The notes beneath the pieces are model-generated. The model made no database searches, was not told the origin of the DNA, and saw nothing but the letters and a program-made list of their open reading frames with translations. This document shows, piece by piece, positions 50,006 through 59,404 of a stretch of DNA of 64,000 bases (the stretch's first letter is position 1; each line of letters begins with the position of its first letter). Source of the DNA: Micromonospora coriariae (GTDB lineage: Bacteria > Actinomycetota > Actinomycetes > Mycobacteriales > Micromonosporaceae); NCBI RefSeq assembly GCF_900091455.1, contig NZ_LT607412.1, forward strand, positions 2,046,001-2,110,000, read 5' to 3'. Position numbers and translations under genes: made by a program.

Positions 50006-52099
50006 TCAGTCGCGGCTCAGCACGATGAGGTCGGCGTCGTGGGTCGCGCTCCAGTGCACCGGCAGGCCGACCGAGCTGAGGTGGCTGCCGGAGTAGTGCC
50101 GGTCGCCGTGCCGGTAGCGGGCGGCCGGGTCGAGGCCCCGCAGCGGCAGCCGGACCGGGCGGGACGGGAGCAGGCCGGCGCCGTCGAGCCGGCCGGTGTG
50201 CCAGGCCAGCACGACCACGCGGCGCTCGTCCGGCGCGGTGTACTGCACCGCGCAGCGGGCCTGGTCGGGCCCGCCGATCAGGTGCGCCTCGCCGTACGTG
50301 ACGACGTCCCGGATCTCCTTGTACCTGGCGATCCAGCCGGCCGCCTCGGCCCGCTCGACGGCGGTCCAGGCCCGGATGTCCGCGCCGATGCCGAGCACGC
50401 CGGCCATCGCGAGCACGAACCGGAACGCCAGCGAGCGCGGACGCGGATCGAACAGGCCGGGCGCGTCGGTGACCCAGGAGCTGAGCAGGTGCGGTGCGTT
50501 GGCATGCAGGAAGCCGTACTGGATGGCCAGCCGGTCCAGCGGGCCGGTGTTGTCGCTGGGCCAGAACACGTCGGCCCGGGCGGCCATCGCCAGGTCGGTC
50601 CGCGCTCCCCCGCCGGCACACGCCTCGATCAGCACGCCGGGGTGGTCCCGGCGCAACCGGTCGTAGATCCGGTGCAGGTTGGTCACGTGCGCGCCGTCCA
50701 GGTCGAGCGGGCCGACCCCGTCCGGACGCCCCGGCTCGGTACGCGGCCGGTTGAAGTCCCACTTCAGGTAGTCGATGTCGTACCGACGGAGCAGATCATC
50801 CACTGTGGAGTGGACGAACTCTGCGACCTCCGGCCGGCCCAGGTCGAGCAGGTACTGGTTGCGTACGGGGGTGAGCGGACGGCCGTGCACGGCATAGACC
50901 CACTCCGGGTGCTCGGCGTAGAGCCGGGACCGTGGGTTGACGCACTCCGGCTCGACCCAGAGCCCGAAGTTGAGCCCGAGCGCGCGGACGTCGGCGATGA
51001 ACGCGTCGAACCCGGCCGGGAACTTCGCCGGATCCGGCGTCCAGTCGCCCAGCCCGGCGGTGTCGTCGTCGCGGCCGACGAACCAGCCGTCGTCCACCAC
51101 GAACGTCTCCACGCCCATCTCGGCGGCGATCTCGGCGAGCGCCAACTGGCTCTTCGCCTCGACAGCGAAGTAGGTGGCCTCCCACGAGTTGTAGAGCACC
51201 GGGCGCGGCGTCAGCCGCTCCCCGGCGAGCAGCCGCTGGTGGGTGTGCCAGACCCGGGCCAGGCCGTCCAGGCCGTCCAGGCTGTACGCCCCGGTGGCCA
51301 CCGGCAGCGTCAGTCGGTCGCCGGGGCCCAGCTCCAGCGGGCCGTCGACCAACTGGCGGCCGGCGCGGACCCGGGTCAGGCCGCCGGTGTCCCGCTCGGC
51401 GCTGATCTCCCACGAGCCGGTCCAGGCCAGCGCCATCGCCCAGGCCGGGCCGGTCGGCTCGGCGGCGTCCCGCACGGCCAGCCAGGGCACGTGCAGGTGC
51501 CCGGGCACGCCCTGCGCGCTGCCGATGGTGAACGTGCCGTGGCCCAGCTCGACGTGGGAGAGCTGGAACTCCTGTGCCCACTGCCCCCACTGGTGGCTGA
51601 GCAGCGCGCCGTGCGGTGTCGGCACGCAGAACCCGGCCGACCCGGCCCGGACGACCCGCAGTGAGCCGGTGCCGTCGTTGATCAGCTCGACCCACCGCTG
51701 CACCACGTCGGTCCCGGCGGGCACCCGGTAGTGCACGATGGCGCGCAGCCCGGTGACCGGGTCGGCGAAACCGACCGCCAGCTCCCGCTGGTCGGCGTCG
51801 ATCCGCACGTCGGTGTGGCCGAACCCCACCCGGCGCTCCCCGCTGGCGGTCTCCACCACCAGGTCGGCGCCGGTGAACGGCCGGTCGGCGTCGGTCGCGT
51901 ACTCGATCGGGGCGGCGTCCCCGGCGGTGAGGAACGGCACAGGGCCGTCGTAGGCGACCGGGGACGGGCCGTCGGACACGCCGTGCGGACCCCACGCGAC
52001 CAGCTCCAGCCAGCGGCCGTGCGCCGGCACGGTCACGGTGTACTCGGTGTGCGCGCCGCGCAGCGTCCAGCGCTGCCCGCCCGGCGCGGGGGCGGTCAC
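50006..52099 (-). CDS. GH36 alpha-galactosidase (intracellular)
   Basis: A 697-aa cytosolic alpha-galactosidase. The catalytic nucleophile is in DYLKWDFNR (Asp448) and the acid/base in FWPSDNTG (Asp516); the CAGGGARTD loop replaces the usual CSGGGG. N-terminal beta-super-sandwich (1-290) and C-terminal beta domain are both present. No signal peptide, so it hydrolyses imported oligosaccharides such as melibiose or raffinose. It starts with GTGA, overlapping the permease stop, and belongs to the ABC operon. Confidence 0.94.
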   Translation of the reverse strand: MTAPAPGGQRWTLRGAHTEYTVTVPAHGRWLELVAWGPHGVSDGPSPVAYDGPVPFLTAGDAAPIEYATDADRPFTGADLVVETASGERRVGFGHTDVRIDADQRELAVGFADPVTGLRAIVHYRVPAGTDVVQRWVELINDGTGSLRVVRAGSAGFCVPTPHGALLSHQWGQWAQEFQLSHVELGHGTFTIGSAQGVPGHLHVPWLAVRDAAEPTGPAWAMALAWTGSWEISAERDTGGLTRVRAGRQLVDGPLELGPGDRLTLPVATGAYSLDGLDGLARVWHTHQRLLAGERLTPRPVLYNSWEATYFAVEAKSQLALAEIAAEMGVETFVVDDGWFVGRDDDTAGLGDWTPDPAKFPAGFDAFIADVRALGLNFGLWVEPECVNPRSRLYAEHPEWVYAVHGRPLTPVRNQYLLDLGRPEVAEFVHSTVDDLLRRYDIDYLKWDFNRPRTEPGRPDGVGPLDLDGAHVTNLHRIYDRLRRDHPGVLIEACAGGGARTDLAMAARADVFWPSDNTGPLDRLAIQYGFLHANAPHLLSSWVTDAPGLFDPRPRSLAFRFVLAMAGVLGIGADIRAWTAVERAEAAGWIARYKEIRDVVTYGEAHLIGGPDQARCAVQYTAPDERRVVVLAWHTGRLDGAGLLPSRPVRLPLRGLDPAARYRHGDRHYSGSHLSSVGLPVHWSATHDADLIVLSRD

Positions 52100-52917
52100 T
52101 TGACCGCCCCGAGCGCCAGGCCGGAGACGAAGTGCCGCTGGAAGCGCAGGAAGACCGCGACGGTGGGGACGGCCGCGATGACCGTGCCGGCGGCGATGAC
52201 ATTCCAGGACGAGACGAACTGCCCCTGGAGGCCGAGCAGCGCCGGGGTGACCGGCATGTTGTCGTCGGTACGCAGCACGGTGATCGCCCAGAGCAGGTCG
52301 TTGAAGATCCAGGTGAAGGAGAGCGCCCCGAGCGCGGCCAGCGCGGGCCTGGTCAGCGGCAGCATCACCCGGGTGAAGATCTGCGCCGTGCCGGCGCCGT
52401 CGATCGTGGCCGCCTCCTGGATCTCACCCGGCAGGTCCCGCATGAAGCCGTGCAGGACGAAGGTGTAGAAGCCGAGCCCGAAGCCGACCTGTACCGCGAT
52501 CAGCGCCCACAGCGTGTCGTACAGGCCGGTCAGCTCGCTGAACTTGGACACCGGGATGAGCAGGATCTGCGGTGGCAGCAGGTTGCCGGCGAGCATCAGC
52601 AGCAGGATTGTCCGCCGGCCGGGGATCCGGAAGCGGCTCAGCGCGAACGCGGCCATCGCGGCCAGACCCAGGCTCAGCGCCACCGACGGGATGGTGACCA
52701 GCATGCTGTTGATGAGGGCGCGCAGCTCGCCGCCGTCGGTCCACGCCTGCCGGTAGGTGTCCAGCGTGAACGAGCGGGGCAGGCTGCCGACCCCGTGCGC
52801 GGCGATGTCGTCGAACGACCGGGTGGACATCACCACGACCCAGAGCACCGGCCCGAGCCAGAGCAGCGAGAGCAGGATCATTCCGGTGTGGAAGGCCCCG
52901 GTGCGGAGCTTGTTCAT
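52096..52917 (-). CDS. Carbohydrate ABC transporter permease (MalG-type)
   Basis: A 273-aa, six-helix permease of the CUT1 family. The EAA loop GEIQEAATIDGAGTAQIFTRVMLPLTRPA (near residues 180-208) is intact for the ATPase contact. ATG overlaps the stop of the first permease as TGATG. A GTG start of GH36 overlaps its end. The ATPase (MsiK-type) is not encoded here; in actinobacteria one shared MsiK serves many such systems. Confidence 0.93.
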   Translation of the reverse strand: MNKLRTGAFHTGMILLSLLWLGPVLWVVVMSTRSFDDIAAHGVGSLPRSFTLDTYRQAWTDGGELRALINSMLVTIPSVALSLGLAAMAAFALSRFRIPGRRTILLLMLAGNLLPPQILLIPVSKFSELTGLYDTLWALIAVQVGFGLGFYTFVLHGFMRDLPGEIQEAATIDGAGTAQIFTRVMLPLTRPALAALGALSFTWIFNDLLWAITVLRTDDNMPVTPALLGLQGQFVSSWNVIAAGTVIAAVPTVAVFLRFQRHFVSGLALGAVK

Positions 52918-53834
52918 CACGCTTCCTCCCGGAACGCGCGGACCAGGTAGCCGAGGATGACCGCCAGCGCCAGCACGAAGATCACGACGGCGATCGCGGA
53001 GGCGTAGCCCAGCCGCAGGCCCTGGAACGCTGTCGAGTACATGTAGGTGCTCAGCAGCTCCGACGAGTGGTACGGCCCGCCCTTGGTGAGCGACCACACG
53101 ATGTCGAACGAGCGCAGCGAGTCGATCACGATGACCGAGAGCACGACCGCGTTGACCCCCTTGAGCTGGGGGATGGTCACGTGCCGCAACCGCTGCCACG
53201 AGTTGGCGCCGTCCATCCGGGCCGCCTCGTGCAGCGCCGGGTCGATCGCCTTCAGCCCGGCCAGGAACAGCACCATCACGTAGCCGATCTGCCGCCACAG
53301 CGCGGGCAGGATCACCGCGTACAGCGCGGTCTGCGGGTCGGCGAGCCAGGGCCGGATCAGCTGCTCCAGGCCGATGGCCCGCAGCAGCGTGTCGGCGATC
53401 CCGTCGGGTTGGTAGAAGACCCGCCAGACCAGCGCGGTCACCACCAGCGAGAAGACCACCGGGGTGAACAGCGCGGCCCGGTAGAAGCCGACCCCGCGTC
53501 GCTCCTTCTGCAGGACCAGCGCCATGCCGAAGCCGCCCAGCACGGAGAGGCCGCCGAAGAGGACCAGCCAGATCACCGTGTTGAGCAGCGCGCCCCGGAA
53601 GGTGGCATCGCCAGCCATCTCCACGTAGTTGTCGACGCCGACGAAGGTGGGCGGCGACATGCCGTCCCAGCGGGTGAGGGAGAACCAGAAACCCTGGACC
53701 GCCGGCCAGAAGACCCAGACGCTCTCGACCAGGAACGGCACGAGGACGAACGCCACCAGCAGCGGCGACAGTCGGGCCGACCGTCGCCGCCGCCGGGTGG
53801 GGGTGACCGAAGTCGTGGAGATCGTTGCTGTCAC
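52917..53834 (-). CDS. Carbohydrate ABC transporter permease (MalF-type)
   Basis: A 305-aa permease with about six helices and a longer N-terminus than the second permease, as in MalF types. The EAA motif is LHEAARMDGANSWQRLRHVTIPQLK (near residues 203-227). It starts with a GTG one base after the stop of the binding-protein gene. It pairs with the next gene product to form the membrane channel of an alpha-galactoside importer. Confidence 0.93.
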   Translation of the reverse strand: MTATISTTSVTPTRRRRRSARLSPLLVAFVLVPFLVESVWVFWPAVQGFWFSLTRWDGMSPPTFVGVDNYVEMAGDATFRGALLNTVIWLVLFGGLSVLGGFGMALVLQKERRGVGFYRAALFTPVVFSLVVTALVWRVFYQPDGIADTLLRAIGLEQLIRPWLADPQTALYAVILPALWRQIGYVMVLFLAGLKAIDPALHEAARMDGANSWQRLRHVTIPQLKGVNAVVLSVIVIDSLRSFDIVWSLTKGGPYHSSELLSTYMYSTAFQGLRLGYASAIAVVIFVLALAVILGYLVRAFREEA

Positions 53835-53835
53835 G

Positions 53836-55131
53836 TCAGCCCTTGAAGACCTTCTCGGCGCTGCTCTGCCACTCCCGCAGGATCGCGTCGATCTGGTCCG
53901 GCTTGTCCATGAACTTGGTCAGCGCGGTGTCCGCGGTCGGCTGGAGCGCGTCGCTGGAGTCGCGGTTGAAGAACTGGGTCAGCTCCTTGGCCTCGTCGAG
54001 CATCGCCTTGCCCTTGACCACCAGCGGCGAGTCGGATGCCTTGGCCTTCGGGTTGGCCGGCAGCACGATGCCGGAGCTGGCCTTGACGTACGCCTCCTGC
54101 GCCTCGACGCCGGCCAGGTAGGTGAGCAGAGCCTTGGTGCCGGTGGGGTTGGCGGTCTTCGCGCTGGCGAAGAAGCCGTCGGTCGGGGCCTCCTCGGCCA
54201 GCGGCACCGCCGGGTCGATGATCGGGAACCGGAAGAAGTCCAGGTCGCCGAGAGCATCCTTGGGCGCCGCGTCGGCGAAGAAGGTGCCGATCAGGAACAT
54301 GCCGGTCTTGCCGGCCAGCAGGGCGGTGGTCGCCTCCTGGAACGGGTACGCCTTGCCCTTGGGGTCGAAGTAGGGCAGGGCCTCGCGCCAGCGGGTGAAG
54401 ACCGCCTTGACCTTGGGGTCGTCGAAGCGCTGCTTGCCGGCGAGCAGCTCGCGGTGGAACGGGGCGCCGTTGATCCGGATGTTGAGGTAGTCGAACCAGG
54501 CGGACGCCACCCACGGGGTGTCGCCGAGACCGATGCCGATGGGCGGAATGCCCTTGCTCTTCAGCGTCTCGCACAGCGCCAGGAACTCGGTCCAGGTCTT
54601 CGGCTCCTGCACGCCCCACTTGGCGAAGTTGGACTTGCGGTAGAAGAAGCCCCACCAGTAGTTGTTCATCGGCACGAAGACCTGCTTGCCGCTGGCGTCG
54701 GCGGAGAGGGTGCGCAGCGACTGGGGGTAGTCGCCCAGCGACTTCCAGACGTCGGAGACGTCCAGCAGGAGGTTGCGGCTGGCGTAGTCGTTGGCGACCG
54801 AGCCCGCGTACCAGGTGTAGAGGTCCGGCGGGTTGGCCGAGGTCAGGTACGTCGGCAGCTGGGTCCGGAAGGTCTCCGAGGCGATCGTGTTGAGGCTCGC
54901 CGTGCCCTTGCCCTGCGCGTTGAAGTTCGCGATCAGCTTCTCCATCGCCGCCTTGGCCTGCGGCGAGGAGAGATTGGACTGGATGGTGACCGCGCCGGAG
55001 CCGTTGCCCGCCGTCGGCCCGCTCGCGGAGCTGGCGCACGCGCTGAGGAACGAGCTGGCGCCGAGGGCGCCCAGGCCGGCGAGCCCGAGGTGGCCAAGGA
55101 ATCGCCGGCGACCGGGGTCGAAGTCGCTCAC
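53836..55131 (-). CDS. Sugar-binding lipoprotein (ABC transporter)
   Basis: A 431-aa extracellular solute-binding protein, family 1. It has a Tat-type signal, RRRFLGHLGLAGLGAL, ending with a lipobox (LSAC), so the mature protein is lipid-anchored after export in folded form. Typical binding-domain pieces: ANFNAQGKG, PPDLYTWYAG, ALLAGKTGMFLIGTF and the C-terminal DKPDQIDAILREWQ. The GTG at 55131 has GGAAGGA 8 nt upstream. It is the first gene of the ABC/alpha-galactosidase operon and divergent from the galactose-oxidation operon; ligand probably melibiose- or raffinose-type sugars, by context. Confidence 0.92.
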   Translation of the reverse strand: MSDFDPGRRRFLGHLGLAGLGALGASSFLSACASSASGPTAGNGSGAVTIQSNLSSPQAKAAMEKLIANFNAQGKGTASLNTIASETFRTQLPTYLTSANPPDLYTWYAGSVANDYASRNLLLDVSDVWKSLGDYPQSLRTLSADASGKQVFVPMNNYWWGFFYRKSNFAKWGVQEPKTWTEFLALCETLKSKGIPPIGIGLGDTPWVASAWFDYLNIRINGAPFHRELLAGKQRFDDPKVKAVFTRWREALPYFDPKGKAYPFQEATTALLAGKTGMFLIGTFFADAAPKDALGDLDFFRFPIIDPAVPLAEEAPTDGFFASAKTANPTGTKALLTYLAGVEAQEAYVKASSGIVLPANPKAKASDSPLVVKGKAMLDEAKELTQFFNRDSSDALQPTADTALTKFMDKPDQIDAILREWQSSAEKVFKG

Positions 55132-55230
55132 GGGGGGTGTCCTTCCTCTACGACACGTAGCGTCACGGCGCAATGTGTCGGCCATGTGAATGGTGTGACC
55201 AGAAGGTTGCATCGGCCCTCGGCGGCTGTC

Positions 55231-55265
55231 AAGATATCTTCGTAATTAATGATTAGATGAGATCA
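55231..55265. promoter_or_regulatory. Probable shared operator/promoter of the two galactose operons
   Basis: An A/T-rich patch in the 147-bp divergent gap holds AAGATATCTT (perfect palindrome, 55231-55240), TAATTA and TGAT-N8-ATCA (55250-55265). The GntR/FadR regulator encoded at 56075 is the likely ligand. Inference from position and symmetry. Confidence 0.5.
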
Positions 55266-55278
55266 AGGCGAGGGTCAG

Positions 55279-56037
55279 GTGGATCAGCTTATGCGCCGGC
55301 TTGAGGGCAAGAACGCGCTGGTCACCGGCGCGATGGGCGGGATCGGCCAAGCCATCGCCCGACGGCTCGCCGCCGAGGGAGCGACAGTCGCGCTGTTCGA
55401 CGTGGCCGATTCGACCCCGCTGGCCGACGAGCTGACCGCCCGGGGCGATCGAGCACTGTCCGTAGTGGGCGATGTCAGCGACGAGGCCGACTGGTCGGCC
55501 GCCGTGGCGGCGGTGCACGGCAGCCTCGGCCCGGTGGACATCCTGGTCAGCACCGCGTACGCGGTGCAGGTCGCCCCGGCACACGAGACCAGCCGACAGT
55601 CCTGGGACCACCAGCTCGGGGTCAGCCTCACCGGCTCGTTCCTCGGCGTACGCGCCTGCCTGGACGACCTGCGGGCACGCGCCGGCGCGGTGGTGCTGAT
55701 CTCCTCGGTGCACGCGCTGGTCGGGCTGCCCGGCCGGCCCGCGTACGCCGCGGCCAAGGGCGGCCTCGTCGCGCTCGGCCGCCAGCTCGCCGTGGAGTAC
55801 GGCCCGCAGGTGCGGGTCAACACCGTGCTGCCCGGGCCGATCCTCACCGGCGCCTGGGCCGAGGTGTCCGAAGAGGACCGCCGACGCAGCGTCGCGGAGA
55901 CCGTGGCGAAGCGGTTCGGCACGCCGGACGAGGTGGCCGCGACGGTGGCCTTCCTCGCCTCACCGGACGCCGCCTACGTCACCGGCGCGAGCCTGGTGGT
56001 GGACGGTGGCTGGACAGCGGTGAAAGCCTCGGCCTGA
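55279..56037 (+). CDS. SDR family dehydrogenase, probable D-galactose 1-dehydrogenase
   Basis: A 252-aa classical SDR: TGAMGGIGQAIA (residues 16-27), the catalytic Ser in ISSVHALVG and YAAAKGG (Tyr and Lys near 155-159), and VVDGGWTA at the end. The Asp in LFDVAD after the second strand favours NAD+. The NNAG motif is missing (VSTAYA). By context it oxidises galactose to galactonolactone as the first De Ley-Doudoroff step; a galactonate or related alcohol is the alternative. GTG 55279 or ATG 55291 could start it. First gene of the plus operon. Confidence 0.87.
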   Translation: MDQLMRRLEGKNALVTGAMGGIGQAIARRLAAEGATVALFDVADSTPLADELTARGDRALSVVGDVSDEADWSAAVAAVHGSLGPVDILVSTAYAVQVAPAHETSRQSWDHQLGVSLTGSFLGVRACLDDLRARAGAVVLISSVHALVGLPGRPAYAAAKGGLVALGRQLAVEYGPQVRVNTVLPGPILTGAWAEVSEEDRRRSVAETVAKRFGTPDEVAATVAFLASPDAAYVTGASLVVDGGWTAVKASA

Positions 56038-56074
56038 GAGATCGATACCGACCAGCGAGAAGGCCAGGAGAGCA

Positions 56075-56785
56075 TTGGCACAGTACGCACGCCGCGGCGT
56101 CCACGGGCAGACCGTCGAAGCCATCGCCCGCCGCATCCTCACCGGTGAGATCCCCGCCGGGGCGACCCTGAACATCGTCGCGCTGCAGGAGGAGTTCGAC
56201 GTCAGCCTGACGGCGCTGCGCGAGGCGCTCAAGGTCCTCTCGGCCAAGGGCATCGTCGACGCCCGGCAGAAGCGCGGCACGTTCGTCCGGCCGCGGGCGG
56301 ACTGGAACCTGCTCGACGGTGACGTGATCCGCTGGCAGTTCGCCGAGGGCCCCCACGAGCGCCTGCTCGACCAGCTGCACGAGGTACGCGCCATCATCGA
56401 GCCGGCCGCCGCACGGCTGGCCGCCAGCCGGGCCACCGAGGATGACATCGCCGCGCTCGACCGGGCGCTGGTCGAGATGGCCGAGGCCAACGGCGATCCC
56501 GCCGCAGCCGTCGCCGCCGACCTCTCCTTCCACCGCGCGCTGCTCGCCGCCACCCACAACGAGCTGCTGGAGCGCATGGAGGTGGTGATGGAGACCGGGC
56601 TCGCCGAGCGGGACCGGCTGGTGCACGGCGGCGCGCCGCACGACGACCCGGTGCCCAGCCACCGCGCGGTGGTCGACGCGCTGCGCGCACGCGACGAGAC
56701 GGCGACCGAGACCGCCATGCGTGAGTTGCTGGACAAGGCCGTCCGGGACGTCGAGAAGGCACGGGGACAGAGGGGCAGTCAGTGA
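56075..56785 (+). CDS. GntR/FadR-type regulator (DgoR-like)
   Basis: A 236-aa regulator. The N-terminal winged helix covers residues 5-75 (TVEAIARRILTGEIPAGATLNIVALQEEFDVSLTALREALKVLSAKGIVDARQKRGTFV), and the C-terminal FCD all-helical domain (90-230) carries metal ligands in DLSFHRALLAATHN and PSHRAVVDAL. FCD domains bind small organic acids. By context the effector is galactonate or KDGal, as with DgoR. Start is a TTG 6 nt after AGGAG. The stop overlaps dgoD (GTGA). It is likely to control both divergent operons. Confidence 0.9.
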   Translation: MAQYARRGVHGQTVEAIARRILTGEIPAGATLNIVALQEEFDVSLTALREALKVLSAKGIVDARQKRGTFVRPRADWNLLDGDVIRWQFAEGPHERLLDQLHEVRAIIEPAAARLAASRATEDDIAALDRALVEMAEANGDPAAAVAADLSFHRALLAATHNELLERMEVVMETGLAERDRLVHGGAPHDDPVPSHRAVVDALRARDETATETAMRELLDKAVRDVEKARGQRGSQ

Positions 56786-57927
56786 AGATCGAGCGGATCG
56801 AGACCTTCCTGGTCGCGCCACGGTGGTTGTTCTGCCGGGTGGAGACCGACGACGGGCTGGTCGGGTGGGGTGAGCCCGTGGTCGAGGGGCGTGCCGAGGT
56901 GGTGCGCAGCGCGGTCGAGGTGCTCTCCGAATACCTGATCGGCGAGGATCCGCTCCGGATCGAGCAGCACTGGCAGGTGCTCACCAAGGGCGGCTTCTAC
57001 CGCGGCGGTCCGATCCTCTCCAGCGCGGTCGCCGGCCTCGACCAGGCGCTCTGGGACATCGCCGGGCAGGCGTACGGGGCCCCCGTGCACGCGCTGCTCG
57101 GTGGGGCCGTGCGGGACCGGGTGCGGATCTACTCCTGGATCGGCGGGGACGAGCCCGACGAGGTGGCCGACGCCGCCGCCGCGCAGGCCGCCGCCGGTCT
57201 CACCGGGGTCAAGATGAACGCCTGCGGTCGGCTCTCCGCCATCCCCACCTCCGCCGAGGTGGACGCGGTGGTCGGTCGGGTCGCCGCCGCCCGGGAGGTG
57301 CTCGGCCCCGACCGGGACATCGCACTGGACTTCCACGGCCGGGCCGGGCTGGCCGCGATACGCCGGATCCTGCCCGAGCTGGCCCCCCTGCGTCCCTTCT
57401 TCGTGGAGGAACCGGTCCTGCCCGACCAGGCCCACCACCTGCGCGACATCGTCGCCGGCACGCCGATCCCGGTGGCCACCGGGGAACGGCTCTACGGCCG
57501 CTCCGAGTTCCTCGGCCCGTTGCAGGCCGGGGTCGCCGTGGTGCAGCCGGACCTGTCGCACGCCGGCGGGATCTCCGAGGTGCGCCGGATCGCGGCACTG
57601 GCCGAGACGTACGGCGCGTTGCTGGCCCCGCACTGCCCGCTCGGCCCGATCTCGCTGGCGGCCAGCCTCCAGGTGGCCTTCGCGACGCCGAACTTCCTGA
57701 TCCAGGAGCAGAGCATCGGCATCCACTACCACTCCGGCTCGGAGCTGCTGGACTACCTGGTCGACCCGGAGCCGTTCCGGTTCGTGGACGGGCACATCGC
57801 CCGGCCCGACCGGCCCGGGCTGGGCATCACCGTGGACGAGGCGGCGGTGCGGCAGGCCGCCCGTACCCCGCACGCCTGGCGAAACCCGGTCTGGCAGCAC
57901 CGCGACGGGTCGTTCGCCGAATGGTGA
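56782..57927 (+). CDS. dgoD: D-galactonate dehydratase
   Basis: A 381-aa enolase-superfamily enzyme that turns D-galactonate into 2-keto-3-deoxygalactonate. The opening ETFLVAPRWLFCRVETDDGL and VGWGEPVVEGRAEVV agree closely with E. coli DgoD as I recall it. Metal ligands are in ALDFHGR (Asp, His), FFVEEP (Glu) and ATGERL (Glu), and the general-base His in APHCPLGP. The usual mobile-loop segment GGFYRGGPI is present. GTG start overlaps the regulator stop; the stop overlaps the mutarotase start. Confidence 0.95.
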   Translation: MKIERIETFLVAPRWLFCRVETDDGLVGWGEPVVEGRAEVVRSAVEVLSEYLIGEDPLRIEQHWQVLTKGGFYRGGPILSSAVAGLDQALWDIAGQAYGAPVHALLGGAVRDRVRIYSWIGGDEPDEVADAAAAQAAAGLTGVKMNACGRLSAIPTSAEVDAVVGRVAAAREVLGPDRDIALDFHGRAGLAAIRRILPELAPLRPFFVEEPVLPDQAHHLRDIVAGTPIPVATGERLYGRSEFLGPLQAGVAVVQPDLSHAGGISEVRRIAALAETYGALLAPHCPLGPISLAASLQVAFATPNFLIQEQSIGIHYHSGSELLDYLVDPEPFRFVDGHIARPDRPGLGITVDEAAVRQAARTPHAWRNPVWQHRDGSFAEW

Positions 57928-58769
57928 CCGGAGCGGCCGGGCCCGTGCCGGTGCCGCTGCGGGTGGCGTACGACCCGACGCGCGGCGGCCGGTGGACCAG
58001 CCTGCGCGGCGGCGGCCGGGAGTGGCTCTGGCGGGGGCCGGAGCCCGGCCGGCACGAGGTACGCCCCGGCGCCGCGTTCATCGACGCCGGAGGGCTGGAG
58101 GAGTGCCTGCCCACAGTGCGTGGTCGGCCCGACCACGGCGAGGTGTGGTCCCGGCCCTGGCGGACAGCCGGTCCCGGCACGGTGGTCATCGAGCGCCCCG
58201 CGTTCACGTTGACCCGCCGGATCACCGAGCGGAACGGCGTTGTGGTGGCCGACTACCGGCTGGCCGCTGAGCCCGGCCACCGATTCGTGTGGGCGGCGCA
58301 CGCCCTGTTCGACCTCACCGAGGGGGCCCGTCTCGACGCACCCGCCGGCACCCTCACCCGGCTGCACCCGGAGGCCGCCGCGCTGTTGCCCCCGGGCACC
58401 TGGCCCGCCGGCAGCCCCTGGCTGACCGGCCCCTGGCCGGCACCGGCCGGGCTGACGCTGGATACGCTGGGCCCGGACGACGGGACCGCGCTCGGCGCCG
58501 TGCTGCTCGACTGCCCCCGCGTTCAGGTCACCGACGGCACCGACCGGCTGACGCTTGAGCTGGAGTGCGCCGGCCAGCCCCGCAGCACCGCGCTCTGGCG
58601 CAACCTGGGCGGCTGGCCCGCCACCACGCCCTACCGCAGTATCGGTGTCGAGCCGATGCTCGGCGCCGCCTTCGACCTGGCCGATGCCGGGTCGTCCGAC
58701 GCGGCGGTCGTCCCGCCCGCCGGTGAGGTCGCCTGGCGGCTCACCATCTCCGCCCACCGCTTCCACTGA
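57921..58769 (+). CDS. Aldose 1-epimerase-like (mutarotase fold) protein
   Basis: A 282-aa all-beta protein of the galactose mutarotase-like superfamily. Visible features are GRWTSLRGGGREWLWRG (residues 22-38), DAGGLEECLPTV and the central HALFDLTEGARL with the C-terminal SIGVEPMLG. The usual active-site His pair of GalM is not clear, so it may be a divergent epimerase. By place in the operon it would speed anomer exchange of galactose for the dehydrogenase. It overlaps dgoD by 7 nt. Function is inference. Confidence 0.7.
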   Translation: MVTGAAGPVPVPLRVAYDPTRGGRWTSLRGGGREWLWRGPEPGRHEVRPGAAFIDAGGLEECLPTVRGRPDHGEVWSRPWRTAGPGTVVIERPAFTLTRRITERNGVVVADYRLAAEPGHRFVWAAHALFDLTEGARLDAPAGTLTRLHPEAAALLPPGTWPAGSPWLTGPWPAPAGLTLDTLGPDDGTALGAVLLDCPRVQVTDGTDRLTLELECAGQPRSTALWRNLGGWPATTPYRSIGVEPMLGAAFDLADAGSSDAAVVPPAGEVAWRLTISAHRFH

Positions 58770-58780
58770 GGACGATCGCG

Positions 58781-59404
58781 ATGAACCTGCTCGACGAGTT
58801 GCGCACCCACCGACTGCTGGCCATCGTGCGCGGCCCCGACCCGGCCGCCGCGCTGTCGGCGGTGCTCACCCTCGCCGAGAGCGGCGTCGCGCTGGTCGAG
58901 GTCTCACTGACCGGGGCCGACGCGCTCGGCACCATCCGACGCGCCCGAGCCGCCCTCGGGCCCGACTTCGCCCTGGGCGCGGGCACCGTGCTCAGCGTCG
59001 AGGACGCCCGCGCGGCGGCCGACGCCGGCGCCGGGTTCCTGGTCACCCCGGCGGTGGCGCCGAGCGTCACCGAGGGCGGCCGGCTCGGGCTGCCGGTGCT
59101 GGCCGGCGCGCTCACCCCCAGCGAGGTGGTGCAGGCCAACAACGCGGGAGCCGCAGCGATCAAGCTCTTCCCGGCGGGCTCGATGGGCGGGCCCGACTAC
59201 CTCGGCGCGCTGCGCGACCCGTTCCCCGGCACCGCGTTCGTGCCGGTCGGCGGGGTCGACGCCGACGGCGCACGGCGCTACCTCGACCGTGGGGCCGTCG
59301 CGGTCGGCGTCGGCTCCCCGCTGCTCGGCGACGCCGTCCGCGGCGGCGACCCGGCGGCGCTGCGCGAGCGCGCCGCAGTCTTCCTGACGGCGGTCCGGCC
59401 GTGA
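58781..59404 (+). CDS. dgoA: 2-dehydro-3-deoxy-6-phosphogalactonate aldolase
   Basis: A 207-aa class I aldolase of the KDPG/KDPGal type that splits KDPGal into pyruvate and glyceraldehyde 3-phosphate. The Schiff-base lysine is in AAIKLFPAG (near residue 127), the phosphate-binding loop is PVGGVDADG, and the N-terminal IVRGPDPAAA is typical. The acid/base Glu is in LVEVSLTGADAL. The ATG lies 11 bp after the mutarotase gene; its stop overlaps the kinase start. Confidence 0.93.
   Translation: MNLLDELRTHRLLAIVRGPDPAAALSAVLTLAESGVALVEVSLTGADALGTIRRARAALGPDFALGAGTVLSVEDARAAADAGAGFLVTPAVAPSVTEGGRLGLPVLAGALTPSEVVQANNAGAAAIKLFPAGSMGGPDYLGALRDPFPGTAFVPVGGVDADGARRYLDRGAVAVGVGSPLLGDAVRGGDPAALRERAAVFLTAVRP

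Noticed and set aside
47664..50096. 810-aa open frame on the plus strand opposite GH27
   Set aside because: Shadow of the GH27 gene, whose catalytic residues and signal peptide are unambiguous.
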